Source: Pseudomonadota bacterium
GTDB lineage: Bacteria; Pseudomonadota; Gammaproteobacteria; Burkholderiales; Burkholderiaceae_C
DNA: 64,000 nt
Assembly: GCA_018241265.1 (NCBI GenBank)
Contig: JAFEEF010000007.1
Coordinates: 1-64,000, forward strand
Direction of reading: 5' to 3'
Notes under the pieces: generated by a model
Told to the model about the DNA's origin: nothing
The model's input: the letters and a program-made list of their open reading frames with translations, nothing else
Databases searched by the model: none
Made by a program: the position numbers and the translations under genes
Part shown: in pieces, positions 51,914 through 64,000 of the stretch
Numbering within the stretch: position 1 is the first letter of the stretch
Layout: the number at the start of each line of letters is the position of its first letter

Positions 51914-53631
51914 CGAGAGGTCGTGTTGCGCCAGGCCTGGGTGCGGCGCTCGACCCACCAGCCGAGCGCGATGAAGAGCAGCGTGACGACGGTCGACCCG
52001 GCGGTGATCAGCATCGCACAGGCGGCCGCCGGGCCGGCGTCGCCGGCTTCGTCGAGGTTCAGGATCGCGACCGCGGCGACCTTGGTATCGGGCGAATAGA
52101 GGAACACGACCGCCGAGATCGTCGTCATCGCATTGATGAAGAAGTAGCGCGCGATGTCGATCAGGGTCGGCGTGCAGATCGGCAAGGTGACGCGCCAGAA
52201 GGTCTTGAAGAACGGCACCTTGAGCGATGCCGACACCGACTCGAACTCGTCGTCGAGCTGCTTCAGCGCGGTGACCGCGGTCAGGTGGCCGGTGGTGTAG
52301 AAGTGCGCGATGGTGCAGATCACGAGGATCGGCATCGTGCCGTAGAGGAAGTGCAGCGGATTCCCCGGCGCATTGAAGAAGAAGATGTAGCCGAGGCCGA
52401 GCACGAGGCCCGGCACCGCCATCGGCAAGGTGGCGAGCAGGCGCAGCAGCGGCCGCATCGACGCCAGGCCGCGCGTCTTCTCGAGCAGGTAGGCGCCGAC
52501 GAAGACGATCACGGTGCCGAACAGCGCCGTGCCGGCCGCCAGCTCGACGCTGTTGACGAACGCGCTGCCGACCTCGGCGTCGACCAGGCCCATCGTGTAG
52601 TGGCGCAAGGTCGGCTTCAGGTTGTAGGGCCAGAAGCTCGCGAACGATGCGAACGCGGCCATGCCGATCATCGCCAGCATCAGCGCACTGACGACGACCG
52701 CATAGCCCGTCATCGCGGCATCGAAGCCGCGCGCGGGCTTGGGCCGGTACGGCACCGCGCGGGCACCGAGCATCGCGGTGCGCTGGCGCTGCACCAGCGC
52801 GTCGATCACGAACGCCAGCACCGCCGGCGTCAGCAGCAAGAGGCCGACGACCGCGCCGCGCTGGAAGTCCTGCTGGCCGATGACGAGCTTGAACACGTCG
52901 GTCGCCAGCATGTTGAAGTTGCCGCCGATCACCTTCGGTATGCCGAAGTCGGTGATCACGAGCGTGAAAGCGACCAGCGCCGCCGAGATCAGACCGTACT
53001 TCGCGCCCGGCAAGGTGATCGTGAAGAAGCGCCGGCGCGTGCTCGTGCCCATCGCCGCGGCGGCCTCGTAGAGCCGCGCGTCGGCGAGCGACAGCGCCGA
53101 CAGCAGGATCATCACCAAATGCGGGAAGACCGCGAAGCATTCGGCGATCGCGATGCCCGGTGCGCCGTAGATCGTGTCCCCGCCCAGCGCCTGGATCACG
53201 CCGCGCGCCAGCCCCTGGTTGCCGAACCAGTAGATCAACGAGAGTGCCGACAGCAGCGACGGCGCGAGCAGCGGCACCAGTGCGATCGTGCGGAACAGGC
53301 TCTTGGCCGGCATGCAACTGCGTGACAGCGCATAGGCGTAGCCGAACGCGAGCGGCACGCTGATCACGGTGACGAGCAGCGCGACGCCGACGCTGTGGCC
53401 CAGCGATGCGCGCAGCGCCGGCGTGGCGAGGTAGCTGACGAAGTTGGCGATGCCGTTGAACGCGCCGCTCTTGTCCTGCACCGACTTGACGAGGATCGCG
53501 ACCAGCGGCAGCGCGAGGAACACGACGAGGGCGAGCGCGATCAGGAAGAGCGCGGCATGCGCGACCCAATCGGTCCAGTGCGCGCGCTGGCGCAGGGTCG
53601 TCGTGGCGGGCGCGGGCAGCACCGCGGACAT
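51910..53631 (-). CDS. phnV: 2-aminoethylphosphonate-type ABC transporter permease, fused two-domain
   Basis: A 573-residue inner-membrane permease with two fused permease domains, about 12 helices. Each half has the EAA-type coupling loop (EAAAAMGTSTRRRFFTITLPGA near residue 188 and VSASLKVPFFKTFWRVTLP near 470). The architecture fits the PhnV-type AEP permeases of Burkholderia-like clusters. The stop overlaps the next gene (ATGA). Substrate call rests on operon context with phnW. Confidence 0.88.
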   Translation of the reverse strand: MSAVLPAPATTTLRQRAHWTDWVAHAALFLIALALVVFLALPLVAILVKSVQDKSGAFNGIANFVSYLATPALRASLGHSVGVALLVTVISVPLAFGYAYALSRSCMPAKSLFRTIALVPLLAPSLLSALSLIYWFGNQGLARGVIQALGGDTIYGAPGIAIAECFAVFPHLVMILLSALSLADARLYEAAAAMGTSTRRRFFTITLPGAKYGLISAALVAFTLVITDFGIPKVIGGNFNMLATDVFKLVIGQQDFQRGAVVGLLLLTPAVLAFVIDALVQRQRTAMLGARAVPYRPKPARGFDAAMTGYAVVVSALMLAMIGMAAFASFASFWPYNLKPTLRHYTMGLVDAEVGSAFVNSVELAAGTALFGTVIVFVGAYLLEKTRGLASMRPLLRLLATLPMAVPGLVLGLGYIFFFNAPGNPLHFLYGTMPILVICTIAHFYTTGHLTAVTALKQLDDEFESVSASLKVPFFKTFWRVTLPICTPTLIDIARYFFINAMTTISAVVFLYSPDTKVAAVAILNLDEAGDAGPAAACAMLITAGSTVVTLLFIALGWWVERRTQAWRNTTSR

Positions 53632-53644
53632 GGCCGGGCCGCTC

Positions 53645-54736
53645 CTAGAACACCCGCATCCGGTCGCTGCGCAGCGCGAGCTGCAGCCGCGCGCCGACGC
53701 GCACGCCGAGGTCGTGCATCTGGTTCAGCGAGTACGACACGAGCAGCGGCTGACCGTCGAGTTCGTCGACCTGCATCTGCGCCATGCAGAGCCCGCCGAG
53801 GAACTCGACGCCGCGCACCTCGCCCCAGACGCGATTCGGCAAGCCGTCGAGCACGCCGTCGGCGACGCGGTCCTCCGGTCGCAGATAGACCTGCACCGGA
53901 TCGCCCGCGGCCGGCGCGGCGCAATGGCTGCCGCCCTGCAGATCGAGCCGGCCGACGCGAAACCGCCCCTGCCCGAGCGCACTGCCCTGCAGCACGTTGA
54001 TCTTGCCGATGAACTTCGCGACGAACGGCGTTGCCGGACGCTCGTAGACGTCGAGCGCGGTGCCGATCTGCTCGATGACGCCCTGGTTCATCACGACGAT
54101 GCGATCGGCGATCGCGAGCGCCTCTTCCTGATCGTGCGTCACCATGATGGTCGTGACGCCGAGCCGCTGCTGCAAGGTGCGGATCTCCTGGCGCAGGTGC
54201 ACGCGCACGATCGCGTCCAGCGCCGACAGCGGCTCGTCGAGCAACAGCAAACCCGGCGACGTCGCGAGCGCACGCGCCAGCGCGATGCGCTGCTGCTGGC
54301 CGCCCGACAGCTGCGCCGGGAACTTCGCGCCGCTGCCCGGCAGGCCGACGAGCTGCAGCAGCTCGTCGACGCGCGCCGCGACCTTCGCCCGCGGCTGCTT
54401 GCGGTTGACGAGCCCATAGGCCACGTTGGCCGCGACCGTCAGGTTCGGGAACAGCGCATACGACTGGAACACGATGCCGTAGTCGCGCTCGGCCGGCGGC
54501 AGCCGCGAGATGTCGCGCCCACCCTGCAGCACCCGCCCGCCGCTCTGCGTCTCGAGCCCGGCGATGATGCGCAAGAGCGTCGTCTTGCCGCAGCCCGACG
54601 GCCCGAGGAAGCAGACGAACTCGCCCTTGTCGATCGACAGATCGATGTCGCGCAGCGCCTGGAACGCACCGAAGGACTTGCGTATGCCTTCGAGCCGGAG
54701 GTACGGCCCGTTCATCGGCGGACTCGCGGCAGCCAT
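53645..54736 (-). CDS. phnT: 2-aminoethylphosphonate-type ABC transporter ATP-binding protein
   Basis: A 363-residue ATPase of the Opp-unrelated, PotA-like group. Walker A is GPSGCGKTT, Q-loop FQSYALFPNLTV, signature LSGGQQQR, Walker B LLLLDEPLSALD, H-loop MVTHDQEEAL, and a TOBE regulatory domain follows (~270-363). ATG 54736 is chosen because it lies 14 bases from the SBP stop; ATG 54715 is in the same frame. Gene order SBP-ATPase-permease suggests one transcript. Confidence 0.9.
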   Translation of the reverse strand: MAAASPPMNGPYLRLEGIRKSFGAFQALRDIDLSIDKGEFVCFLGPSGCGKTTLLRIIAGLETQSGGRVLQGGRDISRLPPAERDYGIVFQSYALFPNLTVAANVAYGLVNRKQPRAKVAARVDELLQLVGLPGSGAKFPAQLSGGQQQRIALARALATSPGLLLLDEPLSALDAIVRVHLRQEIRTLQQRLGVTTIMVTHDQEEALAIADRIVVMNQGVIEQIGTALDVYERPATPFVAKFIGKINVLQGSALGQGRFRVGRLDLQGGSHCAAPAAGDPVQVYLRPEDRVADGVLDGLPNRVWGEVRGVEFLGGLCMAQMQVDELDGQPLLVSYSLNQMHDLGVRVGARLQLALRSDRMRVF

Positions 54737-54750
54737 CGCGGGCGAGCCGG

Positions 54751-59475
<4,725 letters not shown>

Positions 59476-59530
59476 GCTGCATCGGCATGTACCGGGCCAG
59501 CCGCCGCTCCCGAGGAGCCCAGCCTCTCCG

Positions 59531-61195
59531 ATGATCCACCTGCTCAACCTGCTCGCCGCGATCGCCCTGCTCGTCTGGGGCACGCAGATCGTCCGCACCG
59601 GCGTCGTGCGGCTGGCCGGCGAGCGGTTGCGCAGCATCCTGGCGCACAGCCTGTCGAACCGCTTCCGCGCGCTGCTGGCCGGCATCGGCGTGACGACGCT
59701 GGTGCAGTCGAGCACCGCGACCGCGCTCATCGTGTCGTCGTTCGTCGGCCGCGGCTTCGTCGGCACCGCCGCCGGCCTCGCGGTGATGCTGGGCGCCGAG
59801 ATCGGCACGGCGCTGATGGCGGTCGTGCTGTCGTTCGACCTGTCGTGGCTGTCGCCGCTGCTGATCTTCGTCGGCGTGGTGCTCTTCATCTCGCGCGAGA
59901 AGACCAACGTCGGCCGCGCCGGCCGCGTCGCGATCGGCTTCGGGCTGATCACGCTGTCGCTGCAGCTCATCGTCACGGCCACCCAGCCGTTGATCGCATC
60001 GCCGGCGGTGCGCGGGCTGATCGTCGCGTTGCCGAACGACAGCTGGCTCGACCTTCTGGTCGGCGCCGCGCTGACGGTGGCGTCGTATTCGAGCCTCGCG
60101 TTCGTGCTGCTCACCGCGACGCTCGCATCGGCGAGCCTGCTGCCGGTGACGGTCGCGCTCGGCCTCGTGCTCGGCGCGAACATCGGCAGCGGCATCACCG
60201 CGCTCATCATGTGCGCCAGCCCGGTGCGCCGGCGGCTGCCGCTCGGCAGCCTGCTGTTCAAGATCGCCGGCTGCCTGATCGCGATCCCGCTGCTGCCGCA
60301 GATCCACGTGCTGCTGCAGAACCACATCCCGACGGTGCATGCGCAGGTGATCGGCTTCCACCTGGCCTTCAACCTCGCGCGGGCCGCGCTGTTCATCGCG
60401 TTCACGGCGCCCATGTCGCGGCTCGTCGAAAGGCTGCTGCGGGCGCCGCCGCCCGAAGCCGGCTCGACCCGTCCGCGCCATCTCGATCCGTCGGCGCTCG
60501 CGACGCCGTCGCTCGCGATCAGCTGCGCCGCGCGCGAGGCGCTGCACCAGGCCGACGTCGTCGAGACGATGCTGCGCGGCATCGTGCCGGTGATCCGCCA
60601 CAACGACCTCGCGCTCGCCGAGCAGCTCCGCAAGCTCGACGACACCGTCGACGAGCTCTATTCGGCGATCAAGTTCTACCTGACGCAGATCTCGCGCGAG
60701 GCGCTGTCCGAGCGCGAAGGCCGGCGCTGGACCGACATCGTGTCGTTCACGATCAACATGGAGCAGATCGGCGACATCATCGAGCGCGTGCTGCAGGACA
60801 TCGAGGACAAGAAAGTGCGCAAGAACCGGCGCTTCTCCGATGCCGGCATGGCCGAGATCGCGCACCTGCACGAGCGGCTGCTCGCGAACCTGCGCATGGG
60901 CATGAGCGTGTTCCTCGACGGCCACGTGCGCGACGCCAAGCACCTGCTCGAGGAGAAGGCGGCGTTCCGCAACCTCGAGCACGAGTACGCCGCCAACCAC
61001 ATCGCGCGGCTGCGCGAGAACACCGCGCAGAGCATCGAGACCAGCTCGCTGCACCTCGACCTCATCAGCGACCTGAAGCGCATCAACTCGCACATCTGCT
61101 CGATCGCCTATCCGATCCTCGAGTCGGCCGGCGTGCTCGCGCAGACACGGCTGCGCCCGTCGCAGCGCGCCGACCTGGCGGCCGACGAAACCTGA
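59531..61195 (+). CDS. Na+/phosphate-type transporter with PhoU-like domain (PNaS family)
   Basis: A 554-residue protein: Na/Pi cotransporter membrane part (~1-310) and a cytoplasmic PhoU-like helical part (~340-540). The first repeat has the expected LVQSSTATALIVSSF near residue 57. The second repeat reads VASYSSLAFVLLTA near 183, where the usual QSS glutamine is replaced. It might export excess phosphate released by PhnA. Lies 55 bases after phnY. Confidence 0.9.
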   Translation: MIHLLNLLAAIALLVWGTQIVRTGVVRLAGERLRSILAHSLSNRFRALLAGIGVTTLVQSSTATALIVSSFVGRGFVGTAAGLAVMLGAEIGTALMAVVLSFDLSWLSPLLIFVGVVLFISREKTNVGRAGRVAIGFGLITLSLQLIVTATQPLIASPAVRGLIVALPNDSWLDLLVGAALTVASYSSLAFVLLTATLASASLLPVTVALGLVLGANIGSGITALIMCASPVRRRLPLGSLLFKIAGCLIAIPLLPQIHVLLQNHIPTVHAQVIGFHLAFNLARAALFIAFTAPMSRLVERLLRAPPPEAGSTRPRHLDPSALATPSLAISCAAREALHQADVVETMLRGIVPVIRHNDLALAEQLRKLDDTVDELYSAIKFYLTQISREALSEREGRRWTDIVSFTINMEQIGDIIERVLQDIEDKKVRKNRRFSDAGMAEIAHLHERLLANLRMGMSVFLDGHVRDAKHLLEEKAAFRNLEHEYAANHIARLRENTAQSIETSSLHLDLISDLKRINSHICSIAYPILESAGVLAQTRLRPSQRADLAADET

Positions 61196-61209
61196 AGGAG
61201 CCGCTCATC

Positions 61210-61758
61210 ATGCTCAGCCTGGCCGACATCCAACTGCTCTACTGCCGCGACGGCGGCCGTCAGTACAGCGGCGAGCCGGTGACGCAGCTCGAGCACGCGC
61301 TGCAGACCGCGCACCTGGCCGAGCAGTCGGGCGCGAGCGACGAGCTCGTCACCGCCTGCCTGCTGCACGACCTCGGCCACATGCTGAACGACCAGGGGGA
61401 GACACCGACCCTGCGCGGCGTCGACGACACCCACCAGTACTATGCGCTGCCCTTCCTGCGCGGGCTCTTTCCCGATGCGGTGCTCGACGCGATCAAGCTG
61501 CACGTCGATGCGAAGCGCTATCTTTGCCAGGCCAACGCCGGCTACCACGCGCGGCTGTCCGACGACTCCAAGCGCAGCCTCGCGCTGCAGGGCGGCGTGT
61601 TCGACGACCTGCAGGCATCGACCTTCCTGCAGCAAGCGGGCGCGCGCGACGCGGTGCTGCTGCGCCAGTGGGACGACCTCGCCAAGCAACCCGCGCTCGA
61701 GACGCCGCCGCTCGCGCATTTCCTCGAGCGCGCGGCACGCTGCGCGGCGATCGTCTGA
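61210..61758 (+). CDS. PhnZ-like HD-domain phosphonate-degradation protein
   Basis: A 182-residue HD-domain protein of the phosphonate-operon-associated family. Candidate metal ligands are visible in order: LEHALQTAH, LLHDLGH (HD motif), DTHQYYA and IKLHVDAKRYL. Related PhnZ is a mixed-valence di-iron oxygenase that cleaves 1-hydroxy-2-aminoethylphosphonate. The hydroxylase partner PhnY* is not in the window. AAGGAG precedes the ATG. Confidence 0.88.
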   Translation: MLSLADIQLLYCRDGGRQYSGEPVTQLEHALQTAHLAEQSGASDELVTACLLHDLGHMLNDQGETPTLRGVDDTHQYYALPFLRGLFPDAVLDAIKLHVDAKRYLCQANAGYHARLSDDSKRSLALQGGVFDDLQASTFLQQAGARDAVLLRQWDDLAKQPALETPPLAHFLERAARCAAIV

Positions 61759-61767
61759 AGGCGCTGC

Positions 61768-62640
61768 ATGGCACTGACCTGGCCGATCGTCCTCATCGTG
61801 CTGTTCGCAGCGCTGCTGCACGCGAGCTGGAACGCGCTGATCAAGTCGGGCGGCGACAAGGCGCTCGATACCGCGCTGCTGCAGTTCGCGGGCGGCATGG
61901 TCGCTCTCCCCTTCTCGATCTGGTTCGGGCTGCCGGGGCCGTCGGCATGGCCGTTCATCGCGGCGTCGCTCGTGATCCACGTCGGCTACTACAACGCGCT
62001 CGTCGGCGCCTACCGGCACGGCGAGCTCGGCCTCACCTATCCGATCATGCGCGGCTTCGCGCCGCTGCTCGTCGCGCTCGGCAGCAGCGCCTTCATCGGC
62101 GAAGTGCCGAGCACGACCGCCTGGCTGGGCATCGTCGGCATCACGGCGGGCGTCGCGCTCGTCGGCCTCGCCCATCCGGGCGAGGCGCTGCACCACGGCA
62201 AGGCGCTCGGGTTCGCGTTCGCCAACGCGGTGATCATCGCGCTCTACACCATCGTCGACGGGCACGGCGTGCGCACCTTGGGCAGCAGTGCCGGCGGCGC
62301 GCTGAGCTACGTGCTGATCCTCTTCGTGTTCGATGGCATCACCTACCCGGCACTCGTATGGTGGCAGCGCCGCGCCGGGGAACGGCGCGCGATGCTGGCC
62401 TATGCCCGGCAGCGCTGGCCGCGCGCCGTGATGGGCGGCGCGGCATCGATCGGCGCCTATGCGATCGCGCTGTGGGCGATGACGCGGGCGCCGGTCGCGT
62501 CGGTGGCTGCGCTGCGCGAGACGTCGGTGCTGTTCGCGTCGCTGATCGGCACGGTGCTGCTGAAGGAGCGGTTCGGGCTGCAGCGGGCGGCGGGGACCGG
62601 GGTGATCGTCGCGGGGGTGATGGCGTTGCGGTTCGGATAG
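61768..62640 (+). CDS. EamA-like 10-helix membrane protein associated with phosphonate use
   Basis: A 290-residue DMT/EamA-type membrane protein, about ten helices in two repeats (first ends IGEVPSTTAWLGIV, second ends LKERFGLQRAAGTGVIVAGVM). A related family is named for its association with phosphonate operons. Likely an exporter or importer of a metabolite; its substrate is unknown. Nine bases after the HD gene. Confidence 0.85.
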   Translation: MALTWPIVLIVLFAALLHASWNALIKSGGDKALDTALLQFAGGMVALPFSIWFGLPGPSAWPFIAASLVIHVGYYNALVGAYRHGELGLTYPIMRGFAPLLVALGSSAFIGEVPSTTAWLGIVGITAGVALVGLAHPGEALHHGKALGFAFANAVIIALYTIVDGHGVRTLGSSAGGALSYVLILFVFDGITYPALVWWQRRAGERRAMLAYARQRWPRAVMGGAASIGAYAIALWAMTRAPVASVAALRETSVLFASLIGTVLLKERFGLQRAAGTGVIVAGVMALRFG

Positions 62641-62672
62641 CGGTCCGCCCGAAAGCGTAGAAGGACACCGCC

Positions 62673-64000
62673 ATGACCACCTTCCCCACCCAAGCCCGCA
62701 TCGTCATCGTCGGCGGCGGCATCGCCGGCTGCTCGACCGCCTACCATCTCGCCCACCTCGGCGAGACCGACGTGCTGCTGCTCGAGCAAGGCCAGCTCAC
62801 CTGCGGCACGACCTGGCATGCCGCCGGCCTGATCGGCCAGATGCGGCCGAACCGCAGCATGACGCGCATGAGCCGCTACGGCATCGAGCTGTATGCGCGT
62901 CTCGAAGCCGAGACCGGCCTGGCGACCGGCTGGAAGCCATGCGGCAGCGTCAACGTCGCACGCACGAAGGAGCGCTGGCAGACCTACGCGAAGCAGGCCG
63001 CGCTCGCGCGGAGCTTCGGCGTCGACATCGAGATGATCTCGCCGCAGCGCGCCGGCGAGCTCTATCCGCTGCTGCGCACCGACGACCTGCAGGGCGCGCT
63101 GTGGATCCCGGGCGACGGCAAGGCCAATCCGGCCGACCTGACGATGTCGCTCGCCAAGGGCGCGCGCAACCTCGGCGTGCGGATCATCGAAGGGATCGAG
63201 GTCACCGGCGTGCTGCAGCATGAAGGCACGGTGACCGGCGTGCGCACCGCCGGCAACGGACAAGAGCGCGACATCGCCTGCGAGGTCGTCGTCAACTGCG
63301 CCGGCCAGTGGGCGCGCCAGTTCGGACGCCTGGCCGGCGTCAACGTGCCGCTCTATTCGGCCGAGCATTTCTACATCGTCACCGACCGCATCGCCGGCGT
63401 GCATCCGATGCTGCCGGTGATGCGCGATCCCGACGGCTGCATCTACTACAAGGAAGAGGTCGGCGGCTTGCTGATGGGCGGCTTCGAACCCGAGGCCAAG
63501 CCGTGGCAGGTCGATCCGATTCCGTCGACCTTCCGTTTCCAGCTGCTCGACGAGGACTGGGACCAGTTCGAGCCGCTGATGACGAACGCGATCCATCGCA
63601 CGCCGTGTCTCGAGACCGCGCGCGTCAAGATGCTGCTGAACGGACCCGAGAGCTTCACGCCCGACGGCCAGTTCATCCTCGGCGAGGCGCCCGAGCTGCG
63701 GCGCTGCTACGTCGCCGCCGGCTTCAACTCGGCCGGCATCGCGAACTCCGGCGGCGCCGGCCGGCTGATCGCCGAATGGATCGTCGGCGGCGAGCCGCCC
63801 GGCGATGTGGCCGACGTCGACATCCGGCGCTTTGCCCCGCACACCGGCAACCGGCGCGCGCTCGCCGCGCGCACCCGCGAGAGCCTCGGCCTGCACTACG
63901 CGATGCGCTGGCCGCGCCAGGAGCTGCAGACCGCGCGGCCGCTGCGCACGTCGCCGCTGCACGACCGGCTTGCCCTGCGCGGCGCGGTGTTCGGCAGCAA
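62673..64000 (+). CDS. Dimethylglycine/sarcosine dehydrogenase-like flavoprotein, N-terminal part, cut by window edge
   Basis: The visible 442 residues form a DAO-type FAD domain: IVIVGGGIAGCSTAYHLA near residue 10, CGTTWHAAGLIGQ near 44 (the histidine may hold covalent FAD as in dimethylglycine dehydrogenase), and GFNSAGIANSGGAGRLIAEWI near 350. The family usually continues with GcvT-like folate-binding domains, which the window end hides. Oxidatively demethylates or deaminates N-methyl amines. AAGGA lies 11 bases before the ATG; it follows the EamA gene by 32 bases. Confidence 0.88.
   Translation, partial: MTTFPTQARIVIVGGGIAGCSTAYHLAHLGETDVLLLEQGQLTCGTTWHAAGLIGQMRPNRSMTRMSRYGIELYARLEAETGLATGWKPCGSVNVARTKERWQTYAKQAALARSFGVDIEMISPQRAGELYPLLRTDDLQGALWIPGDGKANPADLTMSLAKGARNLGVRIIEGIEVTGVLQHEGTVTGVRTAGNGQERDIACEVVVNCAGQWARQFGRLAGVNVPLYSAEHFYIVTDRIAGVHPMLPVMRDPDGCIYYKEEVGGLLMGGFEPEAKPWQVDPIPSTFRFQLLDEDWDQFEPLMTNAIHRTPCLETARVKMLLNGPESFTPDGQFILGEAPELRRCYVAAGFNSAGIANSGGAGRLIAEWIVGGEPPGDVADVDIRRFAPHTGNRRALAARTRESLGLHYAMRWPRQELQTARPLRTSPLHDRLALRGAVFGS

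Overview
The window is high-GC, densely coded chromosome with no rRNA, tRNA, IS element, phage module or CRISPR array that I can see. The gene set suggests a Burkholderiales betaproteobacterium, probably near the Rubrivivax/Leptothrix/Methylibium group. Supporting genes are a FimV-like inner-membrane protein, YciB, SelO-MsrB, a branched-chain-type ABC operon and a phosphonate cluster of the Burkholderia type with a GntR regulator. The placement is inferred from gene content, not from a marker tree.

Region 1 (1-11.3 kb): an incomplete fatty-acid oxidation multifunctional enzyme, a decayed AbiEii-like toxin gene beside an intact small partner, and a five-gene Liv-type ABC importer on the minus strand whose internal gaps carry two copies of a ~90-bp repeat. 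Then come plus-strand housekeeping genes: selO-msrB (overlapping), yciB-bolA (overlapping) and a periplasmic parvulin.

Region 2 (11.3-20.9 kb): a FimV-like protein, an enoyl-CoA hydratase, a class II aldolase, a Crp/Fnr regulator, an ACAD10-like phosphotransferase with its acyl-CoA dehydrogenase, a GST and an O-methyltransferase. Two copies of a second repeat family with inverted ends lie in convergent intergenic gaps.

Region 3 (21.1-40.9 kb): a block rich in signalling genes. It holds a 1301-aa hybrid histidine kinase, a CreA protein, a secreted subtilase ending in six exact GLVLSE hexapeptides, a GGDEF-EAL protein, a TIR-domain protein with a repeat array upstream, a membrane GGDEF protein, an EthD protein, and a tightly coupled four-gene unit (CHASE3-GAF hybrid kinase with three receivers, CheR, CheB, receiver-kinase).

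Region 4 (41.1-50 kb): a three-domain LigD without a neighbouring ku, then a minus-strand gamma-glutamylation operon (glutamine-synthetase-like ligase, class-I glutamine amidotransferase, aldehyde dehydrogenase, iron alcohol dehydrogenase). That operon includes a transporter binding protein that has lost its middle. A HigB/HigA-like toxin-antitoxin pair lies beyond it.

Region 5 (50-64 kb): a divergent 2-aminoethylphosphonate cluster. Leftward are an ABC importer (phnS-phnT-phnV), a carbon-nitrogen hydrolase and phnW. Rightward are phnR, phnA, phnY, a Na/Pi-type transporter with a PhoU-like tail, a PhnZ-like HD protein, an EamA-type membrane protein and an incomplete dimethylglycine-dehydrogenase-like flavoprotein. 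Together these predict uptake of 2-aminoethylphosphonate, transamination to phosphonoacetaldehyde, oxidation to phosphonoacetate, and hydrolysis to acetate and phosphate.
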